Shown one piece after another: positions 32,852 to 38,624 of a stretch of 38,624 nucleotides of DNA. The stretch is from NCBI RefSeq assembly GCF_002013375.1, contig NZ_MAEW01000006.1, positions 1-38,624 on the forward strand. Direction: 5' to 3'. Source of the stretch: Mycobacterium sp. D16Q13 (GTDB lineage Bacteria; Actinomycetota; Actinomycetes; Mycobacteriales; Mycobacteriaceae). The position numbers and the translations under genes were made by a program. The notes beneath the pieces were generated by a model, which was not told the origin of the DNA, did not search any database, and saw only the letters and a program-made list of their open reading frames with translations. The stretch's first letter is position 1. Every line of letters starts with the position of its first letter.

Positions 32852-33622
32852 TTAGCCGAGCGTGCCATTGATCAACCGCGCCAGGCGATCACCGGCCAGG
32901 CGCAGCTGCGCCTCAGCGATCGGCCGGTACTGGTTGGTGTACTCGGTGCCGATGGTCGAGGTGTTCGGGTATGCGCCCACCGCGATGTGGCAGGTGTCCT
33001 GTGCCCAGTCGACGGGATCGGTGCTGCCAAGATCGGGTGCGGTCAGGGCCTGAACCACCTGGATGTACTGAGCGTCGTTGAGGCCGCGGGTGTTGAGTAA
33101 TCCGCTGTCCCACAACGAATGCAGGTTGGTGGACCGGCCGTTGTAGGTCAGCGGGATGTCGTTGCCGCCGCGGTCGCGGGCGTAGGCGTCATGCATCGGC
33201 TGGTGAATGTCGCCGACGAAATGCACGACGAACTTCAGGGCCTCGCGGCGTTCGGCATGCGATTTGGATCTGTCAGCCAGGATCGCGGTCTGGTTGCGAA
33301 TGGCCTCGATGACGTTGTTGCCGTTGTCGCCATTGATCGCAGGCACATATTGGCAGTTGTTCTCGGCGATGTCGGCGTAGTGCCAGGGCGCGGTCTCGGG
33401 CCGGCTCGGGCGTACCTGGTCGGCCCAGTTCGCCACACCGGCCAGCGTCGGCGTGGTCTCGCCGGTCAGCAGGCGCGAAACCTCCGCGCGGGCCGCAGGC
33501 GTGAGCTGCGCGTCGGCGACCGCGCCCACAATGCTGTGCCCCTGCGGACCCCAGGCGGAGGCCAGCGGCGCCGTCACGAGCAGCAGCGCGGCCACAACCA
33601 CCAACGCGCCAAACTTTTTCAT
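32852..33622 (-). CDS. exported S1/P1-type nuclease
   Basis: A 256-residue S1/P1 nuclease with a signal peptide ending ASA, so that Trp24 becomes the mature N-terminus, as needed for zinc binding. All nine expected trinuclear zinc ligands can be placed: Trp24, His29, Asp68 (NWADQ), His81 (WHYADI), His134 and Asp138 (VVHFVGDIH), His144 (QPMHD), His168 and Asp172 (NLHSLWD). Such enzymes cut single-stranded DNA and RNA and may have 3'-nucleotidase activity, for phosphate or nucleoside scavenging or as secreted virulence nucleases. ATG 33622 is used; a GTG precedes it directly. Flanked by probable accessory DNA on one side. Confidence 0.9.
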   Translation of the reverse strand: MKKFGALVVVAALLLVTAPLASAWGPQGHSIVGAVADAQLTPAARAEVSRLLTGETTPTLAGVANWADQVRPSRPETAPWHYADIAENNCQYVPAINGDNGNNVIEAIRNQTAILADRSKSHAERREALKFVVHFVGDIHQPMHDAYARDRGGNDIPLTYNGRSTNLHSLWDSGLLNTRGLNDAQYIQVVQALTAPDLGSTDPVDWAQDTCHIAVGAYPNTSTIGTEYTNQYRPIAEAQLRLAGDRLARLINGTLG

Positions 33623-33733
33623 CACCAGTCCACGGTGACACAGTGTGGCCGCGATGGCGCAAGTAGACACCTACTCGTTCTGTGAGTTCACCGCCTGGTC
33701 AAGTTGTGGCTGCCCAGAGCGCGCGGTGGCGCG

Positions 33734-33739
33734 TAGCAT
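33734..33739 (+). promoter_or_regulatory. -10 element of small unknown protein gene
   Basis: TAGCAT, 7 nt before GTG 33747; leaderless. Confidence 0.5.
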
Positions 33740-33746
33740 CCGATTC

Positions 33747-34016
33747 GTGAGCATCTGGCGGCGTATCGATGGCAAGCACACCGGTGTGGGTCGCGACGAG
33801 CCTGCCGCCGAGTGCGGTCAGGAAGTCGCGGAGGCCGCCGCAGCGGCGCCCGGTCCGATCTACATCTGGGATGGCGCCACACCCGAGGACCGGCAGGGCG
33901 GGTTCGCGATCGACGAGTACCACCCTGGGTCGGCGGTCACCGGACAGATCGTGATCCAGGCGGCGAAGAAGCCACCGTTCGGTGAGTGGGAACAGCTCAC
34001 CGAGTGGCCCGCCTAA
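33747..34016 (+). CDS. 89-residue protein, function unknown
   Basis: A small soluble acidic protein without signal or membrane segment (begins VSIWRRIDGKHTGVGRDEPA, ends FGEWEQLTEWPA). An Ala-rich helix (EVAEAAAAAPG) is followed by strand-like PIYIWDG and VTGQIVIQAAKKP. The GTG start is set by the TAGCAT hexamer 7 nt upstream; longer frames overlap the nuclease gene region. It is convergent with the arylsulfatase gene, 3 bp between stops, and divergent from the nuclease. No family recognised. Confidence 0.65.
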   Translation: MSIWRRIDGKHTGVGRDEPAAECGQEVAEAAAAAPGPIYIWDGATPEDRQGGFAIDEYHPGSAVTGQIVIQAAKKPPFGEWEQLTEWPA

Positions 34017-34019
34017 CCT

Positions 34020-36383
34020 TTAGTCCTTCGCGAAGGCGATCGCGAGCTTCTTCTCCAGGTTTTCGTACGGCTCCCCCGAGATATCGACGACCACCTGCGC
34101 GATAGTTCCGCCAGTGAAGGCGTACGGCACCTGGTAATCCGAGGACACCGCCGATCCGCTGTTGCGCCCGACCGACAGGCTGGCACCCGCGAGACCGAAT
34201 GTGCCCGGGTGGATTTCAACTCCGGCGAGTGAGCCGACGGCTTCTTCGTCGATGAACAGCGTCACGTCGCCGACCGGGGTGTGGCTGCCCGCGACCGTGC
34301 CGGTCTTGGCGAAGCGTGCCCCGAACACGTGCGCGCCCAACGGCACCGTGCCCGGCGAGGACACCTTCTGCTCCTTCTCCCCCATGAAGTTGTAGATGTA
34401 GTGCAGCTTCCCGTCCTGGACGAACAGCACATTCCCACCGTGGGCGCCGCCCTGTTTGAAGATGACGCCCTCGGCATCGGCGGTGTCGACGGATACTTCG
34501 GCAAGCACCGAAAACGACTGTCCCCGAATCTCCACCGCGGCACCGAGTCCGACCTCGGCGGTGTTCGGGTAGTACGTGAAGGACGTGCGCTCCCCCGCCA
34601 GGTACGGCCGCCATCGGGTCAGGGTTTCCAGGATGTTCAGGTCGGCCAGCGGCAGACCGTTGTACTTGGCGGCCTCGTCAAACCAGAGTTGTTTGAGCTC
34701 TTCGAGTTTGTCCGGGTGAGCGTCGGCGAGATCGTGGCATTGGCTGCGGTCGGACTCGATGTGAAACAGCTCCCAGCGGTCCTTGTCGAAGTGCGACCAG
34801 CCCGAGGGTGTGGCGGCGTGCACGGTGTTGGCGAACCAGCCCTTGTGCCAGATGCCGCGGGTGCCGAGCATCGTATAAAACTGAGTGTCCTTACCGGTGT
34901 CGGCTTTTGGATCTTGTAGCGCCGCTGTGAAACTGATGCCGTCGAGCGGCTTCTGGGCGATGCCCTTCACGGTGCCCGGCGGGGTGATGCCCAGTAGCTC
35001 GTAGATGGTCGGGGTGATATCGCTGACGTTCACATAGGTGTCGCGGACTTCGCCATGCGCGGCGATTCCCTTGGGCCAGCTGATGATTGCGGTATCGGCG
35101 ATGCCGCCCTCATGCGAGGCGTAGCGCTTGTAGAGCTTGTACGGGGTGTTGAAGGCCATCGCCCACCCGATTGGGTAGTGGTTGTAGGTGTCGGTGCCGC
35201 CGAGGTTGTCGTAGAAGCGCAGGCTCTCCTCGGCGGTGTCGATGTAGCCGTTGAAGAACTTGACCTCGTTGACCGATCCGTTGGGTCCGCCCTCGCCACT
35301 GGCGCCGTTGTCGGAGATCACCACGATGATGGTGTTGTCGAGCTGGCCGGATTCTTCGAGGTAGTCCAGGACGCGGCCGATCTGGTCGTCGGTGTAGCTC
35401 AGGAATCCGGCGAAGACTTCGGCCATGCGCGAGAAGAGGCGCTTCTCCTCGTCGTTGAGCGAGTCCCACGGGCGCACGGTGTCTTGCAGTGGCCAGGGTT
35501 CGCCATTGGGTCCCTTGACGTCGAGATACGGGTTGACGGGCGACAATTCGGTGTCGGGCGGGACGATGCCGAGTTTCTTCTGGTTCTCCAACACGATCTC
35601 GCGGTACAGCTCGTAGCCCATGTCGAACGTGCCGGCGTACTTGTCGGCCCATTCCTTGAAGACGTGGTGCGGGGCGTGGCCGGCGCCGGGGCACACGTAG
35701 GAGAACCAGGGCTTGTCGGGGGCGATCACCTTGGCGTCGCGGATGAATTCGATGGTCTTGTCGGCGATGTCCTTGGACAGGTGATAACCCTCTTCGGGAG
35801 TGGCGGGCGGCTCGACGGGGTGGTTGTCGTAGACCAGGTCCGGGTACCACTGGTCGGTCTCGCCACCCATGAATCCGTAAAACCGTTCGAAGCCTCGCGA
35901 GAGCGGCCAATGCCGTTTGGTAGCCGCGAGATTGGCTTCTTCCAGTGGAGTCAGGTGCCACTTGCCGACGCAGTAGGTGTTCCAGCCCTTTTCGGCGAGC
36001 ACCTCCGAGAGCAGCGCGGTGTCGAACGGGATGCGGCCGTTGCAGTTCGGAAAGCCGTCGGTGAACTCCTCGATGGTGGCCATGCCGACGGTGGTGGCGT
36101 TACGGCCGGTGAGCAGCGAGGCACGGGTGGGTGAACACAGCGCAGTGGTGTGAAACTGCGAGAGACGCACACCACGCTCGGCGATGCGGCTCATGGCAGG
36201 CATCTCCACTAGCCCGCCGAAGCAGTCCCAGGTGGCGATGCCGGTGTCATCCCAGACGAGATACAGGACGTTGGGCGCGCCCTCAGGCGCGGTAGGTGCG
36301 GCGTACGGGGTCCAGTCCGGTTCGGAATCCCTTATATCCAGGGCGATTTTGCCGTTGAATCCGGATTCTGGCGATCCCGTCAT
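34020..36383 (-). CDS. arylsulfatase (type I, formylglycine)
   Basis: A 787-residue type I sulfatase. The formylglycine motif is CSPTR with Cys83 (ALCSPTRASLLTGR); metal-binding Asp45-Asp46 are in VWDDTG, and further sulfatase marks are GKWHLTP, and VISDNGASGEGG. The protein is much longer than minimal sulfatases; the C-terminal 150-200 residues are strand-rich (FSVLAEVSVDTADAEGVIF, HTPVGDVTLFIDEE), resembling a concanavalin-like accessory domain, as in mycobacterial AtsD-type enzymes. No signal peptide. Start 36383 follows GAGGGAG; the upstream in-frame ATG 36482 is less likely. It needs a formylglycine-generating enzyme encoded elsewhere. Substrate is a sulfate ester, unspecified. Confidence 0.92.
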   Translation of the reverse strand: MTGSPESGFNGKIALDIRDSEPDWTPYAAPTAPEGAPNVLYLVWDDTGIATWDCFGGLVEMPAMSRIAERGVRLSQFHTTALCSPTRASLLTGRNATTVGMATIEEFTDGFPNCNGRIPFDTALLSEVLAEKGWNTYCVGKWHLTPLEEANLAATKRHWPLSRGFERFYGFMGGETDQWYPDLVYDNHPVEPPATPEEGYHLSKDIADKTIEFIRDAKVIAPDKPWFSYVCPGAGHAPHHVFKEWADKYAGTFDMGYELYREIVLENQKKLGIVPPDTELSPVNPYLDVKGPNGEPWPLQDTVRPWDSLNDEEKRLFSRMAEVFAGFLSYTDDQIGRVLDYLEESGQLDNTIIVVISDNGASGEGGPNGSVNEVKFFNGYIDTAEESLRFYDNLGGTDTYNHYPIGWAMAFNTPYKLYKRYASHEGGIADTAIISWPKGIAAHGEVRDTYVNVSDITPTIYELLGITPPGTVKGIAQKPLDGISFTAALQDPKADTGKDTQFYTMLGTRGIWHKGWFANTVHAATPSGWSHFDKDRWELFHIESDRSQCHDLADAHPDKLEELKQLWFDEAAKYNGLPLADLNILETLTRWRPYLAGERTSFTYYPNTAEVGLGAAVEIRGQSFSVLAEVSVDTADAEGVIFKQGGAHGGNVLFVQDGKLHYIYNFMGEKEQKVSSPGTVPLGAHVFGARFAKTGTVAGSHTPVGDVTLFIDEEAVGSLAGVEIHPGTFGLAGASLSVGRNSGSAVSSDYQVPYAFTGGTIAQVVVDISGEPYENLEKKLAIAFAKD

Positions 36384-36543
36384 GGCTACTCCCTCGTAGG
36401 GGTTCAAGATCCAAGGACGCAGTGATCGTAGCGAGGTGCCGGGGCCACTGAGGGGCTTCCATCCGATTATCAGGAGCTTCAAAGGCGCAGTTCAGTCCGA
36501 TCGTCAGTTCTGCGGTCCGGGCACTTGGTTCACCTTGCGAAGT

Positions 36544-36549
36544 TAGAGT
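36544..36549 (+). promoter_or_regulatory. -10 element of mpt64
   Basis: TAGAGT, 6 nt before GTG 36556; leaderless. Confidence 0.5.
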
Positions 36550-36555
36550 GCAGGC

Positions 36556-37371
36556 GTGCCCTACTTATCCATACGCTCGGTAAGCGTGTCCGTACTGGCC
36601 ACGGCTGCCGCCATCTTCGGTTTTTCTGGCGTAGCGGGGGCGGCGCCGCACGATTACTGCGCCGACCTCAAGGGCAATAACACCGGCACCACGTGTGAGA
36701 TCCGCCTCTCGGACCCCGGGTACAGCGTCGACATCACCATTCCGCTGAACTACCCGGAACAGAAGCCGATCGCCGAATACGTCGCCAAGACGCGCGACGC
36801 GTTCCTCAACACGGCCAAGTCCAGTACCGCCCGCAGCACGCCGTATCAGTTGAGCATCAAGCCGACGGCCTACACCTCGGCGATTCCCCCGCGTGGCACG
36901 CAGACCGTGGTGTTCAAGGTGTACCAAAACACCGGCAGCGCGCAGACGACGTTCAAGGCCTACAACTGGGACCAGAGCTATCGCAAGCCGATTCTCTACA
37001 CGGTTGCGCAGGACGATAAGGACAGTGCGCCGCTGTGGCGGGTGGACGATCCGCTGAAGACCGTCGCGCCGATTGTCCAGGCTCAGCTGCAGCAGCAGCT
37101 GGCACCGCCGCCGGTCGCGACTCCCACGCCGACGACCTCGGGACAGCCGACCACCACCACGTCGGCTACGACTTCGACGACGACGCCACCTCCCCCGCCG
37201 CCGTTGCCGTTCTCACCCGCGTCGCTGTACAACCCGTCGAACTACCAGAATTTCGCGGTGCTCAATGACGGAGTGATGTTCTTCTTCGACCAGGGCGCGA
37301 TACTGCCCGACTCATACGGGGCGTTGCAGGTGCTAGTGCCCCGGTCGGCGATCGACCCGATGATCGCGTAG
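36556..37371 (+). CDS. mpt64: MPT64/MPB64-like secreted immunogenic protein with Thr/Pro-rich insert
   Basis: A 271-residue exported protein closely matching M. tuberculosis MPT64 as remembered: CADLKGNNTGTTCEIRLSDP after a signal peptide of about 30 residues, AIPPRGTQTVVFKVYQN, YNWDQSYRKPI, and NYQNFAVLNDGVMFFF then LVPRSAIDPMIA at the end. Two Cys (DYCADL and TTCEIR) form the conserved disulfide. Between about residues 184 and 222 there is a run rich in Thr and Pro (PTPTTSGQPTTTTSATTS, then PPPPPP) absent from the classical protein, placed just before the last DUF3298-type segment. GTG 36556 follows TAGAGT by 6 nt. The gene is divergent from arylsulfatase. MPT64 function is unknown beyond its antigenicity and effects on host cells. 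Confidence 0.9.
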   Translation: MPYLSIRSVSVSVLATAAAIFGFSGVAGAAPHDYCADLKGNNTGTTCEIRLSDPGYSVDITIPLNYPEQKPIAEYVAKTRDAFLNTAKSSTARSTPYQLSIKPTAYTSAIPPRGTQTVVFKVYQNTGSAQTTFKAYNWDQSYRKPILYTVAQDDKDSAPLWRVDDPLKTVAPIVQAQLQQQLAPPPVATPTPTTSGQPTTTTSATTSTTTPPPPPPLPFSPASLYNPSNYQNFAVLNDGVMFFFDQGAILPDSYGALQVLVPRSAIDPMIA

Positions 37372-37508
37372 CGTTTGAGCTTCTCCTAGTAGCACCGACC
37401 TCAGCGCTTGACTGCGTACGCGAGGCCAGCAACCACGGGCCACCGCGCAGTATTCACCCGACCGCTAGTCGACAGTTGGCGCGGTTAGCAATCGCAAGTC
37501 GGATTGTT

Positions 37509-37925
37509 CTATAGCGGAATCATGACGTCATCAGAGGTCCATTGGGGTCCGGGGTTGTCTCGCCAAAGCCGGGCACGCATCTCTCGTCGGCGTCGTATCC
37601 GCGCACGAATCATGGGACGTTTTAGGACGGTGACAATCCACGGCATCCGCTTGTAGTGCAGCACATGCTCTTGGAGCATCCCGACCCGTTGAAGACCCCT
37701 GTGAGCAAGGTCGTATACCTGGTGCGGCGTGGGCGTCGCAGGCTCCGGCGTACCGTTACCCGTCCTCACCCCATGCAGCAGAGCCCAACGGTGCATGGCC
37801 ACACGGACACCGTCTACAACTAGATTGACGATGCCAGGCTCGACATAGTTGAGGCTAGATTTGTGTGACTTAAAATTGCCAACATATTCGAGATCGTCTA
37901 AGTCATCCAACAATTGGAACAGCAA
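37509..37925 (-). pseudogene. C-terminal fragment of a split gene
   Basis: A 138-codon frame beginning at TTG 37925 with no good ribosome site; the same frame is open upstream to 38000 without ATG or GTG near it. The protein (begins LLFQLLDDLDDLEYVGNF, later VDGVRVAMHRWALLHGV, ends with a very basic RARIRRRREMRARLW stretch) looks like a helical cytosolic domain. The frame is offset by one base from the membrane-anchored fragment just upstream, whose stop is 15 bp away. A single-base change near 37940-38000 would join the two into one protein of about 210 residues, vaguely like DUF4760-type proteins. Real disruption or sequencing error cannot be told apart. Confidence 0.5.
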
Positions 37926-37939
37926 ATAGCTACGGAGAC

Positions 37940-38167
37940 CTAGCCGATGGGCGGTTCCCGTTGTCCTTTCAGCATGCCAGCACCCGAAACCGTTAATACC
38001 TCAAGGGCCTCGCCACATTCGCGCGTCCAATCGAGTATCCGTTGGCGCGGTTGTTCGAAATGGCGCCGCGCAAACACAGCTGCGTCCCATCCCGCTATGG
38101 CAACGCAGAGAGCGAACACCCCGACAAGCGGAGCTAGTAGCACTGTTGACACAGAGAGGCACCCCAA
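37940..38167 (-). pseudogene. N-terminal membrane-anchored fragment of a split gene
   Basis: A 75-codon frame from TTG 38167 (or GTG 38152) to a TAG at 37940. It has one membrane segment near the N-terminus (VLLAPLVGVFALCVAIAGW) followed by a basic/acidic helix (ARRHFEQPRQRILDWTRECG). The end (GMLKGQREPPIG) is abrupt and the following frame, shifted by one base, continues in the same style. Taken together the two fragments look like one signal-anchor protein broken by a frameshift. Confidence 0.5.
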
Positions 38168-38208
38168 TCCTCTTGATGCAGTTACTCGTCAGAAACTCTA
38201 ACGTTGGT

Positions 38209-38451
38209 GTGCAGCGTCAATGCGACCAATGCGGGATGCCTTCCGAGACCAAGCGACCGACAGCGAAGTGTTGCAGCGGCACTTGCCGGTTTTGGCGTTC
38301 ACGGTCTTGTCCGCCTGCGCCGCCAATATCGTCGGGCAATTGCGATCCGTCCGGCGGTCTGATCAGTTTGGTTCGCAGTGAGCACAATTCGTTTCCAACA
38401 ATTTCAAAGTATGTAAAATGCTTGCGATCATCACACTGGCAACGGCAATGA
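38209..38451 (+). CDS. zinc-ribbon-like small protein, possibly truncated
   Basis: From GTG 38209 the frame encodes CDQCG then KRPTAKCCSGTCRFWRSR, a C-x2-C...C-x3-C arrangement with basic flanks as found in short zinc-finger proteins carried by actinobacterial prophages and other mobile DNA. After WRSR the sequence loses that character (SCPPAPPISSGNCDP), while the frame two bases on reads LVRLRRQYRRAIAIR, as if the usual Arg-rich tail had been lost by a frameshift. Start is uncertain (an ATG at 38176 is also in frame). Likely a remnant. Confidence 0.4.
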   Translation: MQRQCDQCGMPSETKRPTAKCCSGTCRFWRSRSCPPAPPISSGNCDPSGGLISLVRSEHNSFPTISKYVKCLRSSHWQRQ

Positions 38452-38474
38452 CACCACGAGCAAAGTGCCGCAGC

Positions 38475-38624
38475 CTATTTGGCCGCATATGCCACCACGG
38501 GCCTGGAGCCACGAGAGAGCACTGTGTGGGCCTCTTCGAGTTGATCTCGCACGGGCCGCAGCAGCTGGTAATCGATGGCTTCGGACCGCTTCGGGAAGGG
38601 CGGGCGGGGCGGGTGATCGATGCC
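38475..38624 (-). CDS. C-terminal 49 residues of a gene running off the window
   Basis: An open minus-strand frame from the window edge to a TAG at 38475-38477. The protein ends in PFPKRSEAIDYQLLRPVRDQ followed by a helix and VVAYAAK. It uses G/C-rich third positions, unlike the eroded DNA beside it, so it is probably the end of a real gene upstream. Family not recognised. Confidence 0.5.
   Translation of the reverse strand, partial: GIDHPPRPPFPKRSEAIDYQLLRPVRDQLEEAHTVLSRGSRPVVAYAAK

Noticed and set aside
35055..36134. 359-codon plus-strand frame opposite arylsulfatase
   Set aside because: Low-complexity Val/Gly/Asp/Glu sequence antisense to a well-supported sulfatase.

Overview
The window is high-GC actinobacterial DNA and reads as a rapidly growing mycobacterium, most plausibly the Mycobacteroides abscessus/chelonae group. 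This is inferred from gene content: an MPT64 homologue, an S-(hydroxymethyl)mycothiol dehydrogenase, a DUF3145 protein, Ltp1-type thiolase, several FadE-type acyl-CoA dehydrogenases and a GH16 enzyme of the Rv0315 type. Promoter style supports it: at least ten genes have a TANNNT -10 hexamer 6-7 nt before an ATG or GTG, the leaderless arrangement common in mycobacteria. The species was not checked by any search.

Region 1 (1-6439) holds an alpha/beta hydrolase cut by the window edge, a DoxX-like membrane protein, DUF3145, a beta-lactamase-fold serine hydrolase, mscR (formaldehyde detoxification through mycothiol), a membrane GGDEF protein and a StyA-type flavin monooxygenase. Region 2 (6436-10130) is a lipid-catabolism cassette: thiolase and acyl-CoA dehydrogenase, divergent from a TetR regulator across a perfect 18-bp operator, followed by a second TetR. 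Region 3 (10225-18294) has a carotenoid oxygenase, a MarR regulator divergent from a quinone oxidoreductase across nested palindromes, glycogen phosphorylase, a TIGR03086-type protein behind a perfect 28-bp palindrome, an isochorismatase-like hydrolase and a second acyl-CoA dehydrogenase.

Region 4 (18370-21084) is a small secreted protein plus two paralogous protealysin-type M4 metallopeptidases with an emfourin-like inhibitor gene between them. Region 5 (21179-24634) contains an ABC-F ribosome-protection-type ATPase whose upstream DNA has the marks of a WhiB7-type promoter, a three-codon upstream ORF and a hairpin overlapping the ribosome binding site, then a membrane protein of unknown function and a lipoprotein. 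Region 6 (24748-27922) holds a secreted VanX-type dipeptidase divergent from a catalase-family peroxidase/cytochrome b561 pair, then GH16.

Region 7 (27949-32851) looks accessory: a 1132-residue protein with about seven membrane segments, a Gln/Pro-rich stalk and a C-terminal repeat domain, plus a downstream six-cysteine secreted protein, flanked by almost 1 kb of largely non-coding DNA. Region 8 (32852-37371) returns to recognisable genes: S1/P1 nuclease, a small unknown protein, arylsulfatase and an MPT64 homologue with an unusual Thr/Pro-rich insert. The right edge (37372-38624) looks eroded: a gene apparently split by a frameshift, a zinc-finger remnant, and the C-terminus of a gene running off the window.

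No tRNA, rRNA, insertion sequence or CRISPR array was seen. The best leads for something undescribed are the attenuator-equipped ABC-F locus, the M4-inhibitor-M4 set, the orphan 28-bp operator and the 1132-residue membrane protein locus.
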